Assembly (NCBI GenBank): GCA_937870675.1
Contig: CALMZN010000020.1
Coordinates: 1 to 39,675 of the forward strand
Direction: 5' to 3'
Length of the DNA stretch: 39,675 nt
DNA from: an uncultured bacterium
Lineage (GTDB): Bacteria > Patescibacteriota > Patescibacteriia > UBA1558 > GWA2-36-10
The translations under genes and the position numbers were made by a program. The notes beneath the pieces were generated by a model. The model worked only from the letters and a program-made list of their open reading frames with translations, ran no database searches and was not told the origin of the DNA. How positions within the stretch are numbered: position 1 is the first letter of the stretch; each line of letters starts with the position of its first letter. Positions 22,936-29,902 of the stretch are shown here, in pieces.

Positions 22936-22962
22936 TATAGCAAAGCAGTAAAAAGACGTCAA
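22934..22962 (-). promoter_or_regulatory. Promoter of the csoR-like/trxA/trxB operon
   Basis: Minus strand: TTGACG (22962-22957), 17-base spacer, TATAAT (22939-22934). Predicted start near 22927, leaving a leader of only about 9 bases. Confidence 0.8.
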
Positions 22963-22969
22963 GTGTGGT

Positions 22970-23186
22970 GATAAAAAACCACCGACCCCTAACCCCTCCC
23001 GACCTCCCCTTGACAGGGGAGGACTATTTAAGCCCCTTTGTTGTCTCGCCCAAAGGGCAACCACCCTCTGGGTGAAAAGGGAGTTTGGGGGATTTAGAAA
23101 AAAGAGGAATAAGCCCCCTTGTCAAAGGGGGTTCCTGCCTGCCGGCAGGCAGGTGGGGGATTAAAAAAACCTCACCCCTCAGCTAT
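22970..23186. repeat. Cluster of palindromic repeats in a gene-free stretch
   Basis: Contains CCTCCCC-TTGACA-GGGGAGG (about 23004-23023), a degenerate copy of the trmD palindrome (23047-23074, four differences over 28 bases), CCCCCTTGTCAAAGGGGG (about 23114-23131) and the perfect 20-bp palindrome at 23134-23153. No gene seen. Confidence 0.7.
23047..23074. repeat. Degenerate palindromic element (copy 3)
   Basis: Starts CGCCCAAAGGGC as in copies 1 and 2, then differs at four positions so the second arm reads CACCCTCTGGGTG. Intergenic, no coding constraint. Confidence 0.75.
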
Positions 23187-23215
23187 TTGACAATAATCTT
23201 AATAGGTGATATAAT
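23187..23215 (+). promoter_or_regulatory. Promoter of the 86-residue membrane protein gene
   Basis: TTGACA (23187-23192), 17-base spacer, TATAAT (23210-23215), a full consensus match. Predicted start near 23222. Confidence 0.85.
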
Positions 23216-23246
23216 ATAATGTTTCCATAACCTGGGAGGTTCTTTC

Positions 23247-23507
23247 ATGGCAGACCGCAAGGGTCCTTCGCCAGCCAGTTCGTTCTTCATCTGTCTGGCC
23301 TACACCGCGGCAATCGCACTCGAACTCCGGCTTCTCTGCCATACTTGGTGGCAGGCCGCAGCACTAGTAGGTATCGGCTTTGTCATGTTCTGGATTGTCA
23401 TGATCTTCGCTGGGATGATCGGCATCAAGCGTCACGGTGCCATGCACATCCTACTGATCGCGGACCTTGTTATTTCTGCGCTAATCTACAAGGCCACCTT
23501 CGGGTGA
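23247..23507 (+). CDS. Orphan small membrane protein (three spans)
   Basis: 86 residues. GGGAGG lies 7 bases before the ATG. Hydrophobic segments at about 12-30, 36-58 and 66-83; the short basic loop IKRHG separates the last two. GC-rich codons contrast with the AT-rich surroundings. Own promoter and terminator. No family recognised. Confidence 0.72.
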   Translation: MADRKGPSPASSFFICLAYTAAIALELRLLCHTWWQAAALVGIGFVMFWIVMIFAGMIGIKRHGAMHILLIADLVISALIYKATFG

Positions 23508-23533
23508 CAATACATCACCCAGAATGGAGAGCG

Positions 23534-23567
23534 AGCCCCGTGGTACACACTGCGGGGCTTTAATTTT
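23534..23567 (+). terminator. Intrinsic terminator of the small membrane protein gene
   Basis: AGCCCCG (23534-23540) with CGGGGCT (23553-23559), then TTAATTTTG. Confidence 0.8.
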
Positions 23568-23772
23568 GTTTAATTTTAATAATAAATTGGCTAATTTTAG
23601 CCAAAAATATTGCTTCTATAAAGAAAAGAAATAGTAGTAAATACACCTTAAATACGCCTATTGACAATTTTTATAACAGCTGAAATAAATTCGAAGTGAC
23701 AATAAGGGACAAGGAATCAAAAAACCAATTAAAATCTACTATCCTTATGGGATGGTCTCACCCCACACCAAC

Positions 23773-23847
23773 TGGTCCCCTCACCAGGAATCGAACCTGG
23801 ATCTAGAGCTTAGGAGTCTCTTGTTCTATCCATTGAACTATGAGGGG
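23773..23847 (-). tRNA. tRNA-Arg (CCU)
   Basis: Acceptor CCCCTCA (23847-23841) pairs with TGAGGGG (23783-23777); CCA encoded at 23775-23773. The anticodon loop CTCCTAA between AGAGA and GCTCT gives CCT; the innermost stem pair is A-G. T-arm CCAGG TTCGATT CCTGG is canonical. Confidence 0.95.
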
Positions 23848-23945
23848 GTCAAGTACTGCGGGGCAAGCCCCTGTGTCAAATTTTAGACCCAAAAGGATTG
23901 GTGTTTTTGTCCCTAATATTACGGAAAAGCTTGAGTCGTAATATA

Positions 23946-24074
23946 TTACTGAAGTATTTTGGTCAAAAACTGCGTACGACTCTCAATCATATAAACCCCA
24001 AAGTAAATTACCAAAATTGCTCCGACAATAATTCCTAATCTTTTTAGTTCGGCTTTAATATTTTTGTCAGTCAT
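23946..24074 (-). CDS. 42-residue single-span membrane peptide
   Basis: ATG at 24074, TAA at 23946. The protein begins MTDKNIKAELKRLG, has one membrane span (about 14-29, IIVGAILVIYFGVYMI) and a short polar tail. A TAGACA-17-TAAAAT promoter lies upstream on the same strand (24131-24103), which supports expression. It is divergent from bactofilin. Function unknown. The flanking stretches 23568-23772 and 23848-23945 hold nothing recognised. Confidence 0.6.
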   Translation of the reverse strand: MTDKNIKAELKRLGIIVGAILVIYFGVYMIESRTQFLTKILQ

Positions 24075-24102
24075 AATCGTGTTTATTAATTAATGCCGTG
24101 TA

Positions 24103-24131
24103 ATTTTAGTATATACGGCTGTTTTTGTCTA
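24103..24131 (-). promoter_or_regulatory. Promoter of the 42-residue peptide gene
   Basis: Minus strand: TAGACA (24131-24126), 17-base spacer, TAAAAT (24108-24103). Confidence 0.6.
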
Positions 24132-24146
24132 TAATCTTTTGTTTCT

Positions 24147-24175
24147 TTGACAATTTTGACTCCTTAAACTAAAAT
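24147..24175 (+). promoter_or_regulatory. Promoter of the bactofilin gene
   Basis: TTGACA (24147-24152), 17-base spacer, TAAAAT (24170-24175); predicted start near 24182. Confidence 0.75.
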
Positions 24176-24205
24176 TAAGACGTTAATTTGTAATAAAAAA
24201 ATAAT

Positions 24206-24649
24206 ATGTTTGGCAAAAAAGAAGCAGTGGTAAGCACAAAAAATATTGAGACAATAATCGGTCCTTCAGTAAGGGTTGAAGGCAATTTTACGGGCGAAGG
24301 CGACTTAATTATTGAGGGCATGCTGATCGGCACCCTAAACACCAAAAATAACCTCAAAATCGGCTCTAGCGCCGTAGTAGAGGCCACTGTCAAAGCCAAT
24401 AATGCCTTTATTGCCGGCCGTATAAAGGGCAATGTCACCATCAAGGGACGTCTAGAAATAACCAGCTCGGCCGTAATTGTTGGTGACATAAAAGCCGCTA
24501 TTCTATCCATAGAGAGTGGTGCCTTGATCCAGGGCAATGTAGCTATGCCCTTTAACGAGCCAAAACACGATGAACATCGCCCTAACCCCAAAAAAGAAGT
24601 AAAACGAACTGAAAATGAGTTAGCAGAAGGAAAACTTTTGGAGTCATAA
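24206..24649 (+). CDS. Bactofilin (polymer-forming cytoskeletal protein)
   Basis: Self-assembling beta-helical filament protein that scaffolds envelope enzymes and shapes cells. 147 residues: short N-terminal tail, then the DUF583 beta helix (about 15-115) made of repeating turns (VRVEGNFTGEGDLIIEGML, GRIKGNVTIKGRLEI, VVGDIKAAILSIESGALI-type rungs), then a charged disordered tail. Eight bases before the DAGK-fold gene, so the two are probably cotranscribed. Confidence 0.93.
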   Translation: MFGKKEAVVSTKNIETIIGPSVRVEGNFTGEGDLIIEGMLIGTLNTKNNLKIGSSAVVEATVKANNAFIAGRIKGNVTIKGRLEITSSAVIVGDIKAAILSIESGALIQGNVAMPFNEPKHDEHRPNPKKEVKRTENELAEGKLLES

Positions 24650-24657
24650 ATTTTGTT

Positions 24658-25404
24658 ATGTATCTTTACATATACGATTCATTTTTGAGTGACAAAAAAT
24701 ATTCCGACCTCTTATCCCAAATTGAAAAGCGCGTCACTGATTTGGGCATCAAGGGAAGAATTGCGCGTCTTTCTATTCTAAAAAACATGAAAGAGCTGAT
24801 CACCGACGGGATCAAGTCCGGCGTTCAGACCGTGGTGGTCATTGGCAATGCCCAAACTTTTGCCAAAGTTATTAATATTGTGGCTGGTTTGGAAGTGGTG
24901 CTGGGTTTGATACCGGTAGAAAATGACAACAAGATTGCTAAGATGCTTGGGGTGCCACCAAAACTTTTGGCTTGCGATGTAATCGCTTCGCGCATTATAA
25001 AAAAAATTGATCTGGGACTAATCAATGGCCATTTTTTTGTGGGGCAAGCGGAAATCAATGATGCTAATGTTTTGATTGAGTATGACGGCTACAATGTGCG
25101 ACCAACTACGGCTAATAATAATATCACTATCTATAACTTTGCCGATCGCTCCATAATACCAAATTCAACACCAGTTGATGGCGTGTTGGAGGTAGTGATT
25201 ACACCAATGAAGTCCGGGGTCTTTGGCAAAAAAAATATTACCGGCACTATTTTGCCTTTTTCTAAAATAAAAATAAGCGCTGAAGACGAGGAGCAGGTCT
25301 CAATTTTGACTGACGAACAAGTAATTATGAAAACCCCAGCCGAGATAAGTGTGGCGCCCCAAAAACTCCGAGTGATAGTGGGCCCAGAAAGGTGTTTTGA
25401 ATAA
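24658..25404 (+). CDS. Diacylglycerol-kinase-fold protein with degenerate nucleotide-binding motifs
   Basis: 248 residues. The segment VVVIGNAQTFAKVINIVAG followed by LGLIPVENDNKIAKMLGVP lines up with the DAGK catalytic core (GGDGT...nevvngl; PLGTGNDFAR.LGIP), and the C-terminal half has the expected beta-rich layout (YDGYNVRPTTANNNITIYNF). But the GGDGT and GTGNDFAR residues needed for ATP and catalysis are replaced (GNAQT, ENDNKIAK). It is probably a non-catalytic or altered lipid/nucleotide-binding protein. Assignment is by eye and moderate. It shares a transcript with bactofilin. Confidence 0.6.
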   Translation: MYLYIYDSFLSDKKYSDLLSQIEKRVTDLGIKGRIARLSILKNMKELITDGIKSGVQTVVVIGNAQTFAKVINIVAGLEVVLGLIPVENDNKIAKMLGVPPKLLACDVIASRIIKKIDLGLINGHFFVGQAEINDANVLIEYDGYNVRPTTANNNITIYNFADRSIIPNSTPVDGVLEVVITPMKSGVFGKKNITGTILPFSKIKISAEDEEQVSILTDEQVIMKTPAEISVAPQKLRVIVGPERCFE

Positions 25405-25423
25405 AATTTAGTTTTGGATATAC

Positions 25424-25460
25424 AAAAAAACCGCCGAGCTTAGCTCAACGGTTTTTTTTT
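25424..25460. terminator. Bidirectional terminator between the DAGK-fold gene and yidC
   Basis: AAAAAAACCG (25424-25433) and GAGCT (25436-25440) pair with AGCTC (25442-25446) and CGGTTTTTTT; T-runs in both directions. The yidC stop codon lies at its centre. Confidence 0.8.
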
Positions 25461-26135
25461 GAAACCCAGCACCATATATTGCTGAAGTATTGAGAAAAGT
25501 GTAGTAAATAGCCAGTAAAGCGTCAGGCCAGCTGGCAAGTTGCCACCAATAACAATTGTAAAAATAGGCATAAAGTAAATCATTTGATTGGTCATTATTT
25601 TGGACATGCCTGTCTGCTGTGATTTACCCATCAGCATCTTGGATTGCCAGAATTGAGCTGCCCCAGCCAATATAGCAATAATCCAATTCTTGCTAGCCAA
25701 ATTAATAAAACCAAAAGCAATTATATTTAGCTGTCCGGGATTCTGAACAAAAGAATATAGCAAATCGCCCTTACCGTTGTCTTTGGTCAGCCCGTTTAAA
25801 AATACTTGATAGAGGGCAATCAAAAATGGTAATTGGATTAATGTTGGCAAGCAAGAGGAAAAGGGATTTATTTTTCTTTCTTTGTAAAGCGCCATGAGCT
25901 CGGGCGCCATCTTTTCTTTGTCGTCCTTATATTTTTCTTTGATCTTTTCTATTTCCGGCTGGATAGTCTGTAATTCTTTTTGGGACTTGATGGCTTTTTT
26001 GGAAAATGGATACAAAATCAACCTAATGATCAGGGTTATCAGAATAATGGCCACGCCCAAATCATGACCGGGGGCTAGGTTGTATAAAAAAATTAATAAA
26101 TTGTAAATTGGTTGATAAAAAATTGTAGTGAACAT
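25440..26135 (-). CDS. yidC: Membrane protein insertase YidC/Oxa1
   Basis: Inserts and folds membrane proteins, alone or with SecYEG. 231 residues, the short Gram-positive-type form without the large periplasmic domain. Five membrane spans: the conserved groove arginine is in IIRLILYPF, followed by the cytoplasmic coiled hairpin (KSQKELQTIQPEIEKIKEKYK), LPTLIQLPFLIALY, and the C-terminal NLPAGLTLYWLFTTLF. It follows yidD by 1 base in the conserved rpmH-rnpA-yidD-yidC order. Confidence 0.95.
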   Translation of the reverse strand: MFTTIFYQPIYNLLIFLYNLAPGHDLGVAIILITLIIRLILYPFSKKAIKSQKELQTIQPEIEKIKEKYKDDKEKMAPELMALYKERKINPFSSCLPTLIQLPFLIALYQVFLNGLTKDNGKGDLLYSFVQNPGQLNIIAFGFINLASKNWIIAILAGAAQFWQSKMLMGKSQQTGMSKIMTNQMIYFMPIFTIVIGGNLPAGLTLYWLFTTLFSILQQYMVLGFKKKPLS

Positions 26136-26136
26136 A

Positions 26137-26412
26137 TTATTTTATTGAATCAATTCCGCCTTTTGACCAAGGGTGACAGCGCAGTATGCGCCAAAGTGAT
26201 AAATAAATTCCTTTTATGGTTCCGTATTTTTCAAATGCTTGTTGGCTGTATTCCGAACAGTGCGGATGAAAGCGACAAAAACCATGAGGGAAAAATATTT
26301 TTAACCATCCTTGATCTGGTGAAAATGTTTTTTGATAAATTTTAATTAAAAAAATAAATATACTAGCCAACAATCGGTCTATTGTCTTTATTACTTTTAA
26401 CATTATTTTCAA
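26137..26412 (-). CDS. yidD: Membrane protein insertion efficiency factor YidD
   Basis: 91-residue membrane-associated protein assisting YidC. The core IKIYQKTFSPDQG...CRFHPHCSEYSQQAFEKYG...RILRCHPWSKGGID is the YidD family pattern with its conserved cysteines. An N-terminal amphipathic helix attaches it to the membrane. Its start lies within the rnpA 3' end (50-base overlap), typical of this cluster. Confidence 0.95.
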   Translation of the reverse strand: MKIMLKVIKTIDRLLASIFIFLIKIYQKTFSPDQGWLKIFFPHGFCRFHPHCSEYSQQAFEKYGTIKGIYLSLWRILRCHPWSKGGIDSIK

Positions 26413-26749
26413 TATACAGGCGAGTTGTTTTTAAGGCAAATTGGAATTGTTTCTGCAAATCTCGCAGAGTAAGCTCGGCACAGCTTTTTTTGGCTATAAA
26501 CAAAATGTCCACTCCGGTTTTAATTTTGGTTAGCTCTGGTCTTACGGCCTCTCGCATACGACGCTTGATTTTGTTTCTAACAACAGCCCGTTTATCCACT
26601 TTGGTGGAGACCACAAAACCCAAGCGCAGTAAATTTTGGTTATTATATTGGTATTTGAGGGTTAATTGGGGTAAAAAAAAAGTTTTGCCCCCACGGACTA
26701 AGTTTTTGATATCCTTATCTGCGTGTAGCCTAAATTTTTTAGGCAACAT
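26363..26749 (-). CDS. rnpA: Ribonuclease P protein component
   Basis: Binds RNase P RNA to process tRNA 5' ends. 128 residues. The RNR motif AVVRNKIKRRMREAVR and the N-terminal KKFRLHADKDI are diagnostic; the fold ends near residue 112 with a basic tail that overlaps yidD. Three bases after rpmH. Confidence 0.95.
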   Translation of the reverse strand: MLPKKFRLHADKDIKNLVRGGKTFFLPQLTLKYQYNNQNLLRLGFVVSTKVDKRAVVRNKIKRRMREAVRPELTKIKTGVDILFIAKKSCAELTLRDLQKQFQFALKTTRLYIENNVKSNKDNRPIVG

Positions 26750-26752
26750 AGT

Positions 26753-26896
26753 TTAGATGCTTATTTTCTTTCGGCCCCTAGCTTTTCGTCTTTTCAAGAC
26801 TTTTCGACCATCTTTGGTGGCCATGCGCTTCATAAAACCGTGTTTTTTGCTGGCGCGTTTTTTATTGGGGCGAAATGATGGCTTAGCTTTCGGCAC
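26753..26896 (-). CDS. rpmH: 50S ribosomal protein L34 (5' end at the join, start uncertain)
   Basis: The body [20 protein letters not shown]...[16 protein letters not shown] is L34. The frame runs on upstream into the reverse of fabI, which is not L34. A GTG at 26896 (VPKAKPSF) would give 47 residues, a normal L34 length, but it lies in the junction, so the true first codons may have been lost. The usual upstream dnaA region is absent. Confidence 0.85.
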   Translation of the reverse strand: MPKAKPSFRPNKKRASKKHGFMKRMATKDGRKVLKRRKARGRKKISI

Positions 26897-26897
26897 C
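26880..26897. other. Junction between AT-rich CPR-like and GC-rich betaproteobacterial sequence
   Basis: On the left is an intact rpmH-rnpA-yidD-yidC block with AT-rich codons; on the right, from the fabI stop (26883-26885), codon use, GC content and gene order are betaproteobacterial. The two coding regions overlap here by about 14 bases. No transposase, tRNA, integrase or direct repeat marks the point. Confidence 0.85.
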
Positions 26898-27665
26898 GGC
26901 GGTGGAATTGAAGCCGGCATCAACGTAGGTAATTTCGCCGGTAATGCCTGAGGCCAGGTCGGAGAGCATGAAGGCGGCGGCGTTGCCGACTTCTTCAATC
27001 GTCACGTTGCGGCGCAACGGCGCATTCTTGGCGACGATGTCGAGTTTCTCACCGAAGTTGGCGATGCCGCTGGCGGCCAGCGTCTTGATCGGGCCGGCTG
27101 ATATGGCATTGACGCGGATGCCCTTGGGTCCAAGGCTCTGCGCCATGTAGTACACGCTGGATTCAAGGCTGGCTTTAGCCAGGCCCATGACGTTGTAGTT
27201 GGGAATGGAGCGGTTGGCGCCCAGATACGACAGTGTAAGCAGTGCAGCCTGACGGCCTGCCATCATCGGTAACGCGGCCTTGGCCAGCGCGGCAAAGCTG
27301 TAGGAACTGATGTCGTGCGCGATGCGGAAGTTTTCACGGGTTACCGAGGAGAGAAAATCGCCGGCCAGCGCATCCTTCGGCACGAAGGCAATCGAGTGCA
27401 CCAGGCCATCGAGTCCATCCCAGTGTTTGCCGAGTTCGGCAAACACAGCATCGATTTGTTCGTCGCTGCCGACATCGCAGGGGAATACCAGGCTGGAACC
27501 AAATTCCTGGGCAAATTCCGTGACGCGATCCTTGATGCGATCGCCCTGATAGGTGAAGGCAAGTTCGGCACCTTCGCGCCTGCATGCTTCAGCGATGCCA
27601 TATGCGATCGAACGGTTGGAGATGACGCCGGTGATGAGCAAACGCTTGCCTGCAAGAAATCCCAT
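26883..27665 (-). CDS. fabI: Enoyl-ACP reductase (NADH), FabI type
   Basis: Last reductive step of fatty-acid elongation. 260 residues, normal length. Divergent Rossmann motif [18 protein letters not shown] strand, catalytic Tyr-x6-Tyr-x6-Lys in [20 protein letters not shown], and the C-terminal [14 protein letters not shown]. The last codons coincide with the join, so the final residues (TAGAES) may or may not be native. Divergent from the transporter operon with 74 bases between. Confidence 0.94.
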   Translation of the reverse strand: MGFLAGKRLLITGVISNRSIAYGIAEACRREGAELAFTYQGDRIKDRVTEFAQEFGSSLVFPCDVGSDEQIDAVFAELGKHWDGLDGLVHSIAFVPKDALAGDFLSSVTRENFRIAHDISSYSFAALAKAALPMMAGRQAALLTLSYLGANRSIPNYNVMGLAKASLESSVYYMAQSLGPKGIRVNAISAGPIKTLAASGIANFGEKLDIVAKNAPLRRNVTIEEVGNAAAFMLSDLASGITGEITYVDAGFNSTAGAES

Positions 27666-27739
27666 GATGGTCTCGAATGGTTGAGAATGACGCGATTATA
27701 ACGGCTGACGTTGACCACGGGCTTGGGTACACTTGCGGC

Positions 27740-29902
27740 ATGACACGGATCGGGGCGTTTTTATTCAGGACAGGTCTGCTGGGGCTGGGCTTGAGCCTGA
27801 TGGCAAGCTGCTCCGATCGCCTGAACACTCCCTATCCCGACAGTGAGACAGGCGCCAATGTGCTTTACAGCGCATTTTCCGAGCGTCCCAAGCATCTCGA
27901 CCCGGCGCGTTCCTACAGTTCGAACGAAGTCGAGTTCACAGGCCAGATCTACGAGCCGCCGCTGCAGTACCATTTTCTCAAGCGCCCCTACACGCTGATT
28001 CCTCTGACCGCCGAAGCCGTGCCCAGGCCGCGGTATGTCGACGCCGCCGGCAACGCACTGCCGGACGATGCGCCAGCAGCATCGATCGCAGAGAGCGTGT
28101 ACGAAATCCGGATTCGCCCCGGCATCCGCTACCAGCCGCATCCGGCGTTTGCGCGGGATGAAGCGGGGCGTTATCGTTATCATGCGCTCCCTGCATCGGA
28201 GATCGCCGGAAAAACCCGTATTCGTGATTTCGGGCACAGCGGCACCCGGGAATTGGTCGCTGCCGATTACGTGTACCAGATCAAGCGGTTGGCCAATCCC
28301 CGGCTCAGCTCGCCGATTTTTGGTTTGATGAGCGAGCATATCGTCGGCCTTAAGGCGCTGGGTGAAACGCTTGAAAAAGCAGCCAAAGCTGATCCCGTTG
28401 CGGCGCTAAAGCTCGACGACTTTCGGCTTGACGGGGCCGAAGTGGTCGATCGCCATACCTACCGCATTCGCATCAAGGGCAAATATCCGCAGTTCATCTA
28501 CTGGCTGGCGATGCCGTTCTTTGCGCCCATTCCATGGGAAGCCGAGGTGTTTTACGCACAGCCCGGGATGGCGGATAGGAATCTCACTCTCGACTGGCAG
28601 CCGGTCGGCACCGGCCCGTATTATCTGGCTGAGAACGATCCCAACCGCCGCATGGTGCTGAGGAAAAATCCGCACTTCCACGGCGAGACCTATCCGGCGG
28701 AAGGCAGTGCAGAGGACCGGCGGGACGGGCTGCTGGCGGACGCTGGCAAGCCGCTGCCGTTCGTGGACGAAGCGGTATTCAGCCTGGAAAAGGAAACCAT
28801 TCCCTACTGGAGCAAGTTTTTACAGGGCTATTACGATAGTTCCGGCATCAGTTCAGACAGCTTCGACCAAGCCGTGCAGTTCACCTCCGGCGGCAATCCG
28901 CAACTCACCGACAGCATGCGCGATCAGGACATCCATCTCATCACGACGGTGGCAGCTTCGCTCTGGTATGTTGGATTCAACATGCTCGACCCTGTGGTGG
29001 GGGGGGGGGGCGAGGACCGCCGGAAGCTTCGACAGGCGCTCTCCATCGCCTTCGACTACGACGAATTCATTTCGATTTTCCTGAATGGCCGCGGCATCCC
29101 GGCACAAGGGCCAATCCCGCCCGGGCTGTTCGGTTATGTCGAAGGCGAGGCGGGGTTGAATGCCTATGTGTACGAAGCGCACGACGGCCAGATTCGGCGC
29201 CGATCCATCGAAACGGCCAAGAAACTGCTGGCCGAGGCGGGTTATCCGAATGGACGCAATGTGAAAACGGGCGAACCGCTGGTGCTGTATTTCGACACCA
29301 TGGCGAGTGGACCCGATGCCAAGTCACGGCTCGACTGGATGAAGAAGCAGCTCGACAAGCTTAACGTGCAGCTGGTGGTTCGTGGCACCGACTACAATCG
29401 CTTCCAGGACAAGATCCGCAAGGGCAACGCACAACTGTTCGAGTGGGGCTGGAACGCCGACTACCCTGACCCGGAGAATTTCCTCTTCCTGCTGTACGGT
29501 CCGCACAAGAAGGTCGTCAGCGGCGGCGAGAATGCGGCCAACTACGACAACCCGGAATTCAACCGCCTGTTCGAGCGCATGAAGGACATGGATAACGGCC
29601 CTGGACGCCAGCAGGTGATCGACGCCATGCTGGAGATCGTGCGCCGCGATGCGCCGTGGATCTTCGCCTACTACCCCAAGTCCTTCGGCCTGCGCCACGG
29701 CTGGGTGCACAACGTCAAGCCCAACCTGATGGCGAATAACACACTCAAGTACCGGCGTATCGATCCTGCGCTGCGCGAGACCAGGCGTGCCGAATGGAAC
29801 AAGCCGGTGCTGTGGCCGATCGGACTGCTGCTTGCCGGATTGGCCGCGGTGATCGCCCCAGCGGTGATCGCGTGGCGGCGGCACGAGAGGAAAACCGCCT
29901 GA
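27740..29902 (+). CDS. Oligopeptide-type ABC transporter substrate-binding lipoprotein
   Basis: Family 5 solute-binding protein of the DppA/YejA kind, 720 residues. I chose ATG 27740 because MTRIGAFLFRTGLLGLGLSL leads to a lipobox (MASC, Cys24). NVLYSAFSERPKHLDPARSYS, PTGTGPYYL-like PVGTGPYYLAEN and RRKLRQALSIAFDYDEF are family segments. A final hydrophobic stretch (WPIGLLLAGLAAVIAPAVIAW) adds a C-terminal span, unusual for the family. A 12-G run at 28999-29010 encodes VVGGGGED. Its stop overlaps the permease start (TGATG). Confidence 0.9.
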   Translation: MTRIGAFLFRTGLLGLGLSLMASCSDRLNTPYPDSETGANVLYSAFSERPKHLDPARSYSSNEVEFTGQIYEPPLQYHFLKRPYTLIPLTAEAVPRPRYVDAAGNALPDDAPAASIAESVYEIRIRPGIRYQPHPAFARDEAGRYRYHALPASEIAGKTRIRDFGHSGTRELVAADYVYQIKRLANPRLSSPIFGLMSEHIVGLKALGETLEKAAKADPVAALKLDDFRLDGAEVVDRHTYRIRIKGKYPQFIYWLAMPFFAPIPWEAEVFYAQPGMADRNLTLDWQPVGTGPYYLAENDPNRRMVLRKNPHFHGETYPAEGSAEDRRDGLLADAGKPLPFVDEAVFSLEKETIPYWSKFLQGYYDSSGISSDSFDQAVQFTSGGNPQLTDSMRDQDIHLITTVAASLWYVGFNMLDPVVGGGGEDRRKLRQALSIAFDYDEFISIFLNGRGIPAQGPIPPGLFGYVEGEAGLNAYVYEAHDGQIRRRSIETAKKLLAEAGYPNGRNVKTGEPLVLYFDTMASGPDAKSRLDWMKKQLDKLNVQLVVRGTDYNRFQDKIRKGNAQLFEWGWNADYPDPENFLFLLYGPHKKVVSGGENAANYDNPEFNRLFERMKDMDNGPGRQQVIDAMLEIVRRDAPWIFAYYPKSFGLRHGWVHNVKPNLMANNTLKYRRIDPALRETRRAEWNKPVLWPIGLLLAGLAAVIAPAVIAWRRHERKTA

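Noticed and set aside
22970-23186. CRISPR array
   Set aside because: The repeats are unlike one another, irregularly spaced and without cas genes.
26753-26998. 81-residue L34 with a long Pro-rich N-terminus
   Set aside because: The extension is the reverse complement of fabI created by the join; L34 proteins do not have it.
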